Source of the DNA: Nostoc sp. NMS8
GTDB lineage: Bacteria > Cyanobacteriota > Cyanobacteriia > Cyanobacteriales > Nostocaceae
Assembly (NCBI RefSeq): GCF_017115045.1
Contig: NZ_JABXKK010000040.1
Location: 52,595 to 116,594 of the forward strand
DNA: 64,000 nt
Reading direction: 5' to 3'
The position numbers and the translations under genes were made by a program. The first letter of the stretch is position 1. Each line of letters starts with the position of its first letter. The notes below the pieces were generated by a model, which saw nothing but the letters and a program-made list of their open reading frames with translations, ran no database searches and had not been told where the DNA came from. Below are positions 37,955-47,600 of the stretch, piece after piece.

Positions 37955-39355
37955 ATGAGAGAAAACATCCAAGATATATACCCGCTATCTCCAATACAAC
38001 ATGGTATGCTCTTTCACTGTCTGCACGCCCCTGAAATGGAATTATACCATTCACAGTCCGTCTATACTTTTAGCGGCAATCTGAACATTGATGCTTTTAA
38101 ATACGCTTGGCAGCAAGTAGCAACCCGACACACAATCTTGCGTACTAGCTTCTATTGGGAAGAATTAGATAAACCATTACAAGTTGTGCATCAGCAAGTA
38201 GAAGTACCTGTAGACTACCAGGATTGGCAAGAACTCGATCCATTAGAACAACAAGAGCATTTACAATCTTTTCTTGAGAGCGATCGCTTACGGCGTTTTG
38301 ATTTTTCCCAAGCGCCTCTAATGCGTCTGGCTATAATCCAAATTCAAGAACACACTTACTATCTTGTTTGGAGTAGCAACCTGCTCATTCTAGATGGTTG
38401 GTCATATCTATTGGTATTAAATGATGTGATTGAAATTTATGAAGCATATTGTCAAGGTCAAGATGCACCTTTAAGAAACGGCAGTTGCTTTAAAGACTAC
38501 ATCAAATGGTTGAAACAACAGGATTTATCCAAAGCAGAGGAGTTCTGGCGACAGCAACTCAATGGAGTAAAAGAGCCTACTCCGCTAACTAACCTATACC
38601 CAAACAACTTGTCCAATTTAGAAGAACGCTACGAGGATATACAAATCAGTCTATCGGAAGCAATTACAAGAAACCTAGATTCCTTGGCAAGACAGCATCA
38701 CTTGACCATGAATACAATAGTTCAGGGAGTTTGGGCTATACTCCTTAGTCACTACAGTGGCAAAAATGATGTAATTTATGGCTGTACTACTTCTGGTCGT
38801 CCAGTAGATTTAGAAGGTTCGGAGTCAATGGTGGGGGAAATGGTTAATACCTTACCAGTACACGCCAAGATAGATCTGGATGAGCATTTATTATCTTGGC
38901 TTCAGCAATTACAGACTCAATTGATAGAACTTCGAGAGTATGAATATTATCCCCTAGTGGATATTCAAAAATGCAGTAAAGTGCTAGGTAATGTGCCTTT
39001 GTTTGAGAGCTTTGTAGTGTTCGAGAACCAAAAAACAGGCAACTTTCTGCAAGAATGGGGAAGTCTAAATATCTCTGAGCAAACTAGCTATTATAAAACA
39101 AACTATCCTCTAAATATAGTTGGGTATCCTGGCTCAGAACTCACGATTGGAATTAATTATGATTTTCGCCGCTTTGATGCTGCAACAATCATGAATATAT
39201 TACATCATTTAAAAATATTGCTCGAAGGCATCGTAACAAATCCTCAAGTAAGGCTTAAGGAGTTATTGTTACTTACAGAGCAAGCACCACATATAAAAAT
39301 ATTAATTTTAGACAAAGAAATGTCATTGCACTTAGATTTTGCTTTAACTAATTAA
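37955..39355 (+). CDS. Free-standing condensation-like domain with degenerate active site
   Basis: This 466-residue protein belongs to the group of C domains that follow an epimerase: it begins with DIYPLSPIQHGMLFH, the acceptor-type COM sequence matching the E domain 15 bp upstream. The catalytic motif reads NLLILDG (from Asn142), so both histidines of HHxxxDG are missing while DG is kept. The paralogue at 57625 keeps both histidines, so the loss is specific. No A or PCP is attached. It is followed by a JmjC-type oxygenase, an aminotransferase and a synthetase whose own C domain lacks its N-lobe. It may be a docking or interface platform rather than a peptide-bond catalyst, or a decayed domain. 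Which protein condenses D-Ala with the next residue is unclear. Confidence 0.88.
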   Translation: MRENIQDIYPLSPIQHGMLFHCLHAPEMELYHSQSVYTFSGNLNIDAFKYAWQQVATRHTILRTSFYWEELDKPLQVVHQQVEVPVDYQDWQELDPLEQQEHLQSFLESDRLRRFDFSQAPLMRLAIIQIQEHTYYLVWSSNLLILDGWSYLLVLNDVIEIYEAYCQGQDAPLRNGSCFKDYIKWLKQQDLSKAEEFWRQQLNGVKEPTPLTNLYPNNLSNLEERYEDIQISLSEAITRNLDSLARQHHLTMNTIVQGVWAILLSHYSGKNDVIYGCTTSGRPVDLEGSESMVGEMVNTLPVHAKIDLDEHLLSWLQQLQTQLIELREYEYYPLVDIQKCSKVLGNVPLFESFVVFENQKTGNFLQEWGSLNISEQTSYYKTNYPLNIVGYPGSELTIGINYDFRRFDAATIMNILHHLKILLEGIVTNPQVRLKELLLLTEQAPHIKILILDKEMSLHLDFALTN

Positions 39356-39556
39356 ATCCCTAAAAAATAAATATTTATACATAAAACAAGTTGATTGAAA
39401 TCTGACTGAACGAGTACTAATAAGAAACTCTCATAATCAAGTAAAATTCTCATTTCCAGACAAATAAATTTGAATCGTTTAAGACTACTACATTTTTTTT
39501 GATCGAGCCATATTGGCAGCAATCTTATTGATAATTTAAGGAAAAATAGTTAATTT

Positions 39557-40438
39557 ATGATAATCTCAAATGAAATCGAGCGCAGATATAAGCTTTCAAG
39601 TAATGAATTTAAGTCAAACTATGTTGACTGCGAAAAACCAGTTATCATCTCAGGAGCGATTAAAAGTTGGAATAGCTTCGATAAATGGTCATTAGAATAT
39701 TTAAAAGACCTATCTCCTGCTTTAAATATTTATGCTAAAAAGTTTAGTAATAAAAAAATTGAATTATGTCGTTTGACAATGCAAGAATATGTAACCTTAA
39801 TCAATAACTATGAAAAAGATGATGAAAAAACTGATTCCCCACCCTATTGTCATGACTTGCCACTATTTAGCTTAATACCTTCACTAATAAAAGATGTTCA
39901 ACCATTTCCTTTAGATTATTTACCAAAATGGTATCGTTACAAATGGTGGCGTTACTGTCAGTTTTTTATTGGATCTTCTAATAGTCTTACTCCACTACAT
40001 TTTGATTGTCTTCTGACTAACAATATTTTTTTTCAACTTGTTGGACGGAAACAATTTACTATATTACTACCTAGAGATGCTAAAAATTGTTATCGCAAAG
40101 GCTGGCGATGGTTTCTCGTTGATCCAGAAAATCCAGATTTCAATAAATATCCTGAATACAGAAATGCAAAACCGATTAAATTTGTCGTAAATCCTGGGGA
40201 TATTGTCTATATGCCTCCTGGAACGCTGCATCATGTTCGGAGTTTAGATATGTCGATTTCTTTTAATATCGATTGGCATACTCAAAAAAGTTCATTGAGG
40301 GCTTTAGCAGCTATGACAAAAGGGATGCCAATTCAAAACTGCTACTACAACTTTTTATTAACTATGGGTTTAGTGTTAAAAGTACCTCCTCAGATAATTT
40401 TCAAATTTTATAAGTCTTATCTAAATTATGTTTCTTAA
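39557..40438 (+). CDS. JmjC/cupin-8-type Fe(II)/2-oxoglutarate oxygenase
   Basis: This 293-residue protein has the cupin-like fold of JmjC hydroxylases. Iron ligands are visible in TPLHFD (His148, Asp150) and PPGTLHHVRS (His225 or His226). Other family features are the NIFFQLVGRKQFTILLPRDA stretch and NPGDIVYMPPG. It should hydroxylate a side chain, perhaps that of a carrier-bound amino acid. The gene sits alone after a 200-bp gap, between a degenerate free-standing C domain and the diaminobutyrate aminotransferase, so the residue loaded by the next A domain is the natural candidate. It is unrelated in sequence to the TauD-type enzyme at 29118, so two different oxidations are expected. The substrate is not known. 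Confidence 0.8.
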   Translation: MIISNEIERRYKLSSNEFKSNYVDCEKPVIISGAIKSWNSFDKWSLEYLKDLSPALNIYAKKFSNKKIELCRLTMQEYVTLINNYEKDDEKTDSPPYCHDLPLFSLIPSLIKDVQPFPLDYLPKWYRYKWWRYCQFFIGSSNSLTPLHFDCLLTNNIFFQLVGRKQFTILLPRDAKNCYRKGWRWFLVDPENPDFNKYPEYRNAKPIKFVVNPGDIVYMPPGTLHHVRSLDMSISFNIDWHTQKSSLRALAAMTKGMPIQNCYYNFLLTMGLVLKVPPQIIFKFYKSYLNYVS

Positions 40439-40524
40439 AAAACAAAGCTATGGCACAAAGACATCGAGCCTAAACAATCAGTAGATTTATTAATGTATTT
40501 GGCAATCCCAAAAATAAAAATCTC

Positions 40525-41781
40525 ATGAACATATTTGAAAAGCGCGAATCAAACGTTAGAAGCTATTGCCGTAATTTTCCTGCAATATTCCATAGAGCTA
40601 AAGATTCTATAGTTTATACGGAGTCAGGTGAAGAATATATAGATTTTTTCGCTGGTGCAGGTGCTTTAAATTATGGACATAATCATGACTACATCAAACA
40701 AAAAGTCATGTCATATTTAGATGCCGATGGAATTGCCCATGCTTTAGATATGTATACTTCGGCGAAAGAGAAGTTTTTAACCAAGTTTGATGAGGTAGTG
40801 TTAAGTTCAAAAAAACTAGATTATCGCATTCAGTTTTGTGGGCCGACAGGAACAAATGCAGTTGAAGCTGCTTTAAAATTAGCGAGAAAAGTCAGAGGGA
40901 GAGCAGGTATATTCTCATTCATGGGAGCATATCATGGAATGACTTTAGGTAGCTTATCGATTACTGGCAATATTGGAATTCGAGGCGGGGTAATTGGGAC
41001 ATCAAGTAATGTAACTTTTATGCCTTATCCCTATGGATTTATGGAAACTTTTGACACTATAGAATATATAGAAACAGTCTTAAATGATGTAAATTCGGGA
41101 ATTGAAAAACCAGCAGCAATCATCTTTGAAACAGTACAAGCAGAAGGTGGAGTTGTTGTAGCTCCTATTGTCTGGATGCAAAGACTCAGAGAGTTATGCG
41201 ATAAGCATGACATTTTATTAATCTGCGATGATATTCAAGTTGGCTGCGGTCGAACAGGTTCTTTCTTTTCTTTTGAAAGAGCAGATATTGTTCCTGATAT
41301 GGTAATACTTTCTAAATCTATTAGTGGGTATGGTTTTCCAATGTCACTATTATTAATTAAGCCAGATTTGGATATATGGGAACCAGGTGAGCATAATGGT
41401 ACTTTTAGGGGTAATCAATTAGCATTTATCGGAGCAACAGCTGCTTTAGAATATAGAGAAAGTAGTAATCTTGAACAAGAAGTCAAAAATAAAGAGCTTT
41501 TCTTGAAAAATTTTCTCACTCAAGAAATAGCATCAATTAGTGAAAGCATAGCAGTACGTGGAATTGGCATGATTTGGGGTATTGATGTTAAAAATTTTGG
41601 CGGTAACAGTTTAGCCAAAAGTATAACCTCCCGTTGTTTTGAACTAGGTTTAATAGTCGAATTAGCAGGGAGAAATGATACGGTAATTAAAATACTGCCT
41701 CCTTTGGTAATTGATATGTCCACATTACAAAAGGGTTGTTCAATTATCAAAAAAGTTTTTGATGATTTCATATCAAACTAA
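40525..41781 (+). CDS. Diaminobutyrate--2-oxoglutarate aminotransferase (EctB/PvdH-like)
   Basis: This 418-residue class III PLP aminotransferase closely resembles EctB-type enzymes, which convert L-aspartate-4-semialdehyde plus glutamate to L-2,4-diaminobutyrate. Signs are IDFFAGAGALNYGHNH, the PLP phosphate region FCGPTGTNAVEAALKLAR, FSFMGAYHGMTLGSLS, and the Schiff-base lysine in ILSKSISGYGFP (Lys264), followed by GEHNGTFRGN. No ectoine synthase is nearby, so the likely role is to supply Dab to the NRPS. The next gene, 45 bp downstream, encodes an A domain with an acidic pocket, as expected for a basic amino acid. Family confidence is high; use of the product by that module is inference. 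Confidence 0.9.
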   Translation: MNIFEKRESNVRSYCRNFPAIFHRAKDSIVYTESGEEYIDFFAGAGALNYGHNHDYIKQKVMSYLDADGIAHALDMYTSAKEKFLTKFDEVVLSSKKLDYRIQFCGPTGTNAVEAALKLARKVRGRAGIFSFMGAYHGMTLGSLSITGNIGIRGGVIGTSSNVTFMPYPYGFMETFDTIEYIETVLNDVNSGIEKPAAIIFETVQAEGGVVVAPIVWMQRLRELCDKHDILLICDDIQVGCGRTGSFFSFERADIVPDMVILSKSISGYGFPMSLLLIKPDLDIWEPGEHNGTFRGNQLAFIGATAALEYRESSNLEQEVKNKELFLKNFLTQEIASISESIAVRGIGMIWGIDVKNFGGNSLAKSITSRCFELGLIVELAGRNDTVIKILPPLVIDMSTLQKGCSIIKKVFDDFISN

Positions 41782-41826
41782 TGATATTTATCAGTCAGCA
41801 AATAATTGGTTATAAGGATAAGAACT

Positions 41827-44556
41827 ATGGATCTACATCTACACTCGAATGACTTATTATCTCAAAAATTTTATTGGATAAATAAATTATCGGGAGACTT
41901 GCCAGAAACAAATCTGATGCTAGACTATGTAAGACCTTTACTTTCTAGTGCTAAGAACAAATCTTTTAGATTTGATTTACCAAATAATTTATCTCAAGCA
42001 ACCCTTAAACTAACTAAAGGTTCTTACTTTTCAACGTACTGGATACTTGTATCTGCATTAAACATATTGTTGCAAAAATATACCCGAAATAATGATGTTA
42101 TCCTTGGAATACCTGTATATGAGGAAACTAGTACAGATTGCGTAAATAGTAAAATTATTCCTTTGCGTACTCAGGTAATACCTCAACTTTCATTTAAAGA
42201 TTTTCTTTTTCAAGTAAAAGATGCGATTCTTGGTGCTTACAACAATCAAAACTATAATTTTGATGAATTAATTAAATTATTAGAAATACCAACAATCCCT
42301 AATCGCTGTCAAATTTTTGATATAGTAGTTTTACTAGAAAATATTCATCATAAAGATAATTTAAATTTACTTGATAATGACATAACAATTTCTTTGAAAA
42401 TTAACTCTGAAACTATTAGTGCCAATATAGAGTATAGAGAAGATTTATTTCAGGATGAAAGCATAAAATCGATGAGTAGATATTATATTAATGTTGTTGA
42501 TAGTATTATAAATAACATTAATATTAAAATATCAGATATTATTTTCTTGAAATATACCGATAAATATCAGTTGCTAAAAGCATATAACAACAATGATAGA
42601 GAGTATCCAGTTGAGCAGACAATAAATCAATTATTTGAGAAACAAGTCTCTCAGACTCCAAGCAATATAGCTATTTTCCATGAAGGAACTAAATTAACTT
42701 ATCAAGAACTAAACCAAAAAGCTAATCAGCTAGCTAAATTATTGCGGAAGTTAGGAGTTAAGCAAGGAGAATTTGTAGGCATTTTTAAAGATCGAGATAT
42801 CAATTTTCTAATTGCAATCCTCGCTATATACAAGGCAGGTGGAGCATACGTACCTATTGATAGTACTTATCCACAAAAGAGAATTCAGTATATGCTATCT
42901 AATAGCGAAGTTAGATTTGTATTAACAGATTATTCGCTATTAAATATCTTGCAATCCTTAGTGGAAGACCATTCAAATTTATCATCTATTATTTGTTTAG
43001 ATGATATGATTACTGAAAAAACTCAACTTGCTAATAAAACAGGGTTAAAGATATATAACAAATCAGATTTTGCTCAACTAGCCAATGATAATGTAGAGCA
43101 TATTAATGATGCTTGTGACCCAGCCTATATGCTTTATACTTCTGGGTCTACAGGATTACCCAAGGGGGCAATTGTCAGGCATGATGGCGCAGTTAATCAT
43201 ATTTATGCCCAATTCGATGAGTTGGAGTTAACGCAGAAGTTTTGTTTTCTCCAAAGCGCTCCTTCTTCTACAGATATTTCTGTATGGCAATTTTTAGCAC
43301 CACTTTTAATAGGTGGAAAAACAGTAATTGTAAATATAGAAACTGTTGCTATTCCTGATAAACTATTTGAGGTACTGAAATCACAAAAAATTACAACTGT
43401 GGAATTAGTACCAGCATTATTTGGTGGCTTGCTTGAATATACTTCCCAGCTACCGAGTCATGAAAGAGAATTACCTGATTTGAAATGGATGATGGTTGTG
43501 GGGGAGACAGTATCAGTAAGTTGGGTAAATAAGTGGCTCCATCTGTATCCTGAAATCAAAATTGTTAACGCTTATGGCCCCACCGAAGCTGCTGATGATA
43601 TCAGCCAGTTTATTGTTAATAAACCATTGCCAGAAAATCAGCGAACAGTTCCAATTGGTAAACCCTTAGCTAACTTAAATCTCTATATCCTTGATGAAGA
43701 AATGCAGCTATTACCTATTGGTGTTCCTGGAGAAATTTGTGTGTCGGGAATTGGTGTAGGTAATGGATACTGGAAAAATGAAGAAAAAACTAATTTTAGC
43801 TTTGTTCCTAACCCGTTTACGGATGCTAAGAAGAGATTGCCAGAAAATCGCAAAGATTTAATTTATAAAACTGGAGATTTAGGAAGGTGGCTGACTGATG
43901 GGAATATCGAATTTCTTGGACGTATTGATAATCAAGTAAAGATTCGTGGCTTCCGGGTTGAACTTGGAGAAATTGAAACATTTCTAGGTCAGCACCAAAA
44001 TGTTCGTGAAAATGTAGTTGTGGTTCAGCAGGAGGAAGCAGGTAATTTACAATTAGTTGCCTATGTAGTTGCAAAGAGAGAACCAATTCCTAGTATTAGT
44101 GAATTGCGTACTTTCTTGAAAGAAAAGTTACCTGAATATATGTTACCTTCTGACTTTGTAATGCTAGAAAGCATACCACTATCACCTAGTGGGAAGGTAG
44201 ACCGCAAAGCTTTGCCGAAAACAGAGAATACTCGCCCGAAACTAGAAACGGCTTACGTAGTACCGCAAAATGACATTGAGCAAGCAGTTGCCGATATTTG
44301 GCAAGAAATATTAGGTATTCAGCAAATAGGAATCTACGACAACTTTTTTGAATTGGGAGGAAACTCACTGTTAGCTATTCAGGTTATTTCCCGTTTGCGT
44401 AAAGTCTTACAGACTGATATTGCCCTACGTAGTTTGTTTGATGAACCAACTATCGCTGGAATCTCACACTATATTGAAAGTATTCGTGAGAAAGTCAAAA
44501 AATTACTAGTTGTTGCTAGCGCTTCTCTGAGTGATAGAGAGGAAATAGAATTTTAA
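41827..44556 (+). CDS. NRPS: truncated C (C-lobe only)-A(basic residue, perhaps Dab)-PCP
   Basis: This 909-residue protein starts directly in what aligns with the C-terminal lobe of a condensation domain (about 1-240; KFYWINKLSGDLP...); the N-lobe with HHxxxDG is absent. The A domain (about 259-795) has the pocket DIWEMVADDK. Glu at the fourth position and Asp at the eighth and ninth make it acidic, which suits a basic substrate; with the Dab aminotransferase adjacent, 2,4-diaminobutyrate is the best guess. The PCP has GGNSLLA (Ser847). The C-terminus is short and acidic (SLSDREEIEF), a possible ligand for the TubC-type docking domain of the next protein. ATG 41827, preceded by AAGGATAAG, is preferred over an in-frame TTG at 41806. 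The missing lobe may be a deletion. Confidence 0.88.
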   Translation: MDLHLHSNDLLSQKFYWINKLSGDLPETNLMLDYVRPLLSSAKNKSFRFDLPNNLSQATLKLTKGSYFSTYWILVSALNILLQKYTRNNDVILGIPVYEETSTDCVNSKIIPLRTQVIPQLSFKDFLFQVKDAILGAYNNQNYNFDELIKLLEIPTIPNRCQIFDIVVLLENIHHKDNLNLLDNDITISLKINSETISANIEYREDLFQDESIKSMSRYYINVVDSIINNINIKISDIIFLKYTDKYQLLKAYNNNDREYPVEQTINQLFEKQVSQTPSNIAIFHEGTKLTYQELNQKANQLAKLLRKLGVKQGEFVGIFKDRDINFLIAILAIYKAGGAYVPIDSTYPQKRIQYMLSNSEVRFVLTDYSLLNILQSLVEDHSNLSSIICLDDMITEKTQLANKTGLKIYNKSDFAQLANDNVEHINDACDPAYMLYTSGSTGLPKGAIVRHDGAVNHIYAQFDELELTQKFCFLQSAPSSTDISVWQFLAPLLIGGKTVIVNIETVAIPDKLFEVLKSQKITTVELVPALFGGLLEYTSQLPSHERELPDLKWMMVVGETVSVSWVNKWLHLYPEIKIVNAYGPTEAADDISQFIVNKPLPENQRTVPIGKPLANLNLYILDEEMQLLPIGVPGEICVSGIGVGNGYWKNEEKTNFSFVPNPFTDAKKRLPENRKDLIYKTGDLGRWLTDGNIEFLGRIDNQVKIRGFRVELGEIETFLGQHQNVRENVVVVQQEEAGNLQLVAYVVAKREPIPSISELRTFLKEKLPEYMLPSDFVMLESIPLSPSGKVDRKALPKTENTRPKLETAYVVPQNDIEQAVADIWQEILGIQQIGIYDNFFELGGNSLLAIQVISRLRKVLQTDIALRSLFDEPTIAGISHYIESIREKVKKLLVVASASLSDREEIEF

Positions 44557-44662
44557 ATTAAAAATAGACTCTTAGTTAAAATGTTGTCTTTTAATTATTC
44601 TGATTGAGTATTTCCGAAGAAAAATTACCTCAACTATAATCATCCATGAGGAGTAAAGATTT

Positions 44663-47600
44663 ATGAAAACCATCAACCAATTTTTATCTTACCTTTCTAG
44701 TTTAGAAATAAAACTTCGGGTTGATGGCGATCGCTTATATTGTAATGCTCCTCAAGGTATACTGACATCAGAACTGAGTACGCAAATTCGAGAGCGTAAA
44801 ATAGAAATCCTCAAATATATACATGATTCAATTGCCTCAACTTCCACAATCGAGCTTATACAACCTGTATCTAGAGATGTAGATTTACCGCTATCTTTCG
44901 GACAGCAAAGGCTATGGTTTCTGAATCAATTGGAGCCAAATAGTGCCACTTACAACCTTCCCTATGCTGTACGGCTGACTGGTACGCTTAATGTACAGGC
45001 ATTAGAACAGAGTCTCAACGAAATTGTGCAACGTCATGAGATATTGAGAACCACTTTTATGCTTGTCAATGGAGAACCGATTCAGGTTATTACTCCAACT
45101 CTGAGCTTGAAGCTATCTGTAGTGGACTTGCAAGAGTACCCAATAAAAAAGCAGGAAGCTGAAGTTTTGCGGCTAGCAGTTCAAGAAAGCCAGTTGCTTT
45201 TTAATTTAGCGCAGGGGCCTTTGCTGAGAACTACTCTGTTGCACTTGAGTGAACAACAGCACGTATTGTTGTTCACCATGCATCATATTGTCTCTGATGG
45301 CTGGTCAATGGGTTTACTTGTCAAAGAAGTAACATCACTTTACGAAGCCTTCTGTCAAGAAAAACCTTCCCCGCTTGCAAAATTGCCAATACAGTATGCA
45401 GATTTCGCAGTTTGGCAACGGCAATGGTTGCAAGGAGAGGTGCTACAATCTCAGATTTCTTACTGGCGAAAGCAGTTAGAAGATGCACCGAGAGTACTGG
45501 ATTTACCTACTGACTATCCACGTTCAGCTATTCAGAGTTTCCGGGGTGCAACTTATTCATTTGAGCTATCTCAAGAGCTATCTGTAGCGTTAAATAAATT
45601 AAGCCAGCAGCAAAGATGTACTTTATTTATGACTCTGCTGGCAGCTTTTCAAACATTGTTATGGCGTTACACAAGTAATGAAGATATTGTGGTTGGTTCG
45701 CCTATTGCTAACCGTAACCGAGACGAAATAGAAGGGTTGATTGGTTTTTTTGTCAATACTTTGGTACTACGAACAAATCTGGCGGGTAATCCCACCTTTG
45801 AAGAGCTACTGGTTCGGGTGCGAGAAATGACATTGGGAGCATACACTCATGAGAATTTGCCTTTTGAATTGTTGGTAGAGGAACTACAACCAGAGCGAAA
45901 CTTAAGCCATACGCCACTCTTTCAAGTAATGTTTGTGCTTCAAAATGCACCTATTTCGGCTTTTGAGTTGCCTGGTTTAACTTTAAGTTCCTTGACAGTT
46001 CAAAATAGCAATGCCAATTTTGATTTAACTTTGGATATTACAGAAACAGCAGAAAAAATATTTAGCAATTTCAATTACAATAGCAATTTATTTAAGGAAA
46101 GTACTATCAAGCGGATGGCTGGATATTTCCAGACCTTGCTGAAAGAAATTATTGCAAATCCAAAGCTGCGGCTTGCAGAATTATCATTAATAACAGAACA
46201 TGAGAAACGCCAATTGCTATTGGAGTGGAATAATACAAAAGTTGAATATCCTCAACACCAATGCATCCATGAGTTATTTGAGACTCAAGTAGAACACACA
46301 CCTGATGCGATCGCAGTTGTTTTTGAAGACCAGCAACTAACCTATCGCGAGGTAAACACCAGAGCGAATCAACTAGCGCATTATTTGCAACAGCTAGGAG
46401 TAAAACCAGAGGTATTGGTGGGGATTTGTGTAGAGCGATCGCTCTCTATGGTTATTGGACTATTAGCGATCCTGAAAGCAGGTGGTGCGTATGTACCATT
46501 AGACCCTTATTATCCATCAGAACGTCTAGCCTTTATATTACAGGATGCTCAAATATCAGTGTTACTAACCCAGCAACATCTGATAGAGAATTTGCCGCAA
46601 CATCAGACTAGGATTGTTTGTCTAGATAGAGATTGGGAAAGTATAGCTCAACAAAACTCACAAAATTTAATTAATGAGTGTACAAGTGATAATTTAGCCT
46701 ACATCATCTATACATCCGGCTCAACAGGCCAACCCAAAGGGGTGTTAGTTAATCACAGCAATGTTATTCGTTTATTCGCAGCAACTCAATCCTGGTATAA
46801 CTTTAATCAACATGATGTCTGGACATTATTCCATTCCATAGCCTTTGATTTCTCTGTTTGGGAACTCTGGGGTGCTTTGCTATATGGTGGAAAATTAGTG
46901 GTGGTACCATACTGGCTGAGTCGTTCACCAGAAGACTTTTACAAATTGCTGTTAACACAGCAAGTGACAGTACTCAACCAGACGCCTTCAGCTTTTTGCC
47001 AACTCATCCAGGCAGAAGAATCATTTGCAAATATTAACAAATTAAGCCTGCGAACAGTCATTTTCGGTGGAGAAGCATTGCAACTTGAGAGTTTAAGACC
47101 TTGGTTTGAACGTCATGGCGACCAGTTTCCTCAGTTAGTCAATATGTACGGAATTACGGAAACAACCGTACATGTTACCTATCGTCCACTAGCGATCGCA
47201 GATTTAGAAGTAGCATCAGGAAGTGTGATTGGGCGTCCTATTCCTGACTTACAAGTTTACTTACTAGATAAATATCAACAGCCAGTACCTATTGGCATAC
47301 CAGGTGAAATGTATATTGGTGGTGCTGGTGTGGTACGGGGTTATCTAAATCGACCAGAATTAACTCCTGAAAAATTTATTCCTAATCCCTTTAGTAATAA
47401 AGCAAATGCACGTCTTTATAAATCCGGTGATTTAGGTCGATATTTACCAAATGGAGACATAGAATATTTTGGTCGTATTGACCACCAAGTTAAAGTTCGT
47501 GGTTTCCGCATTGAATTGGGAGAAATTGAGGCTATCATCAGCCAATATCCAGCAATTAGAGAAACTGTAGTTGTAGTCAGCGAACAATCAGTAGATTCTC

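Noticed and set aside
37955..39355. Reading the free C domain as the 5' part of a frameshifted C-A-PCP gene
   Set aside because: The following 200 bp and the JmjC gene show no A-domain remnants, so a simple frameshift is not supported; a larger deletion cannot be excluded.
41806..41826. TTG start giving seven extra residues on the Dab-module synthetase
   Set aside because: The AAGGATAAG element fits the ATG at 41827, and the extra codons overlap that ribosome binding site.
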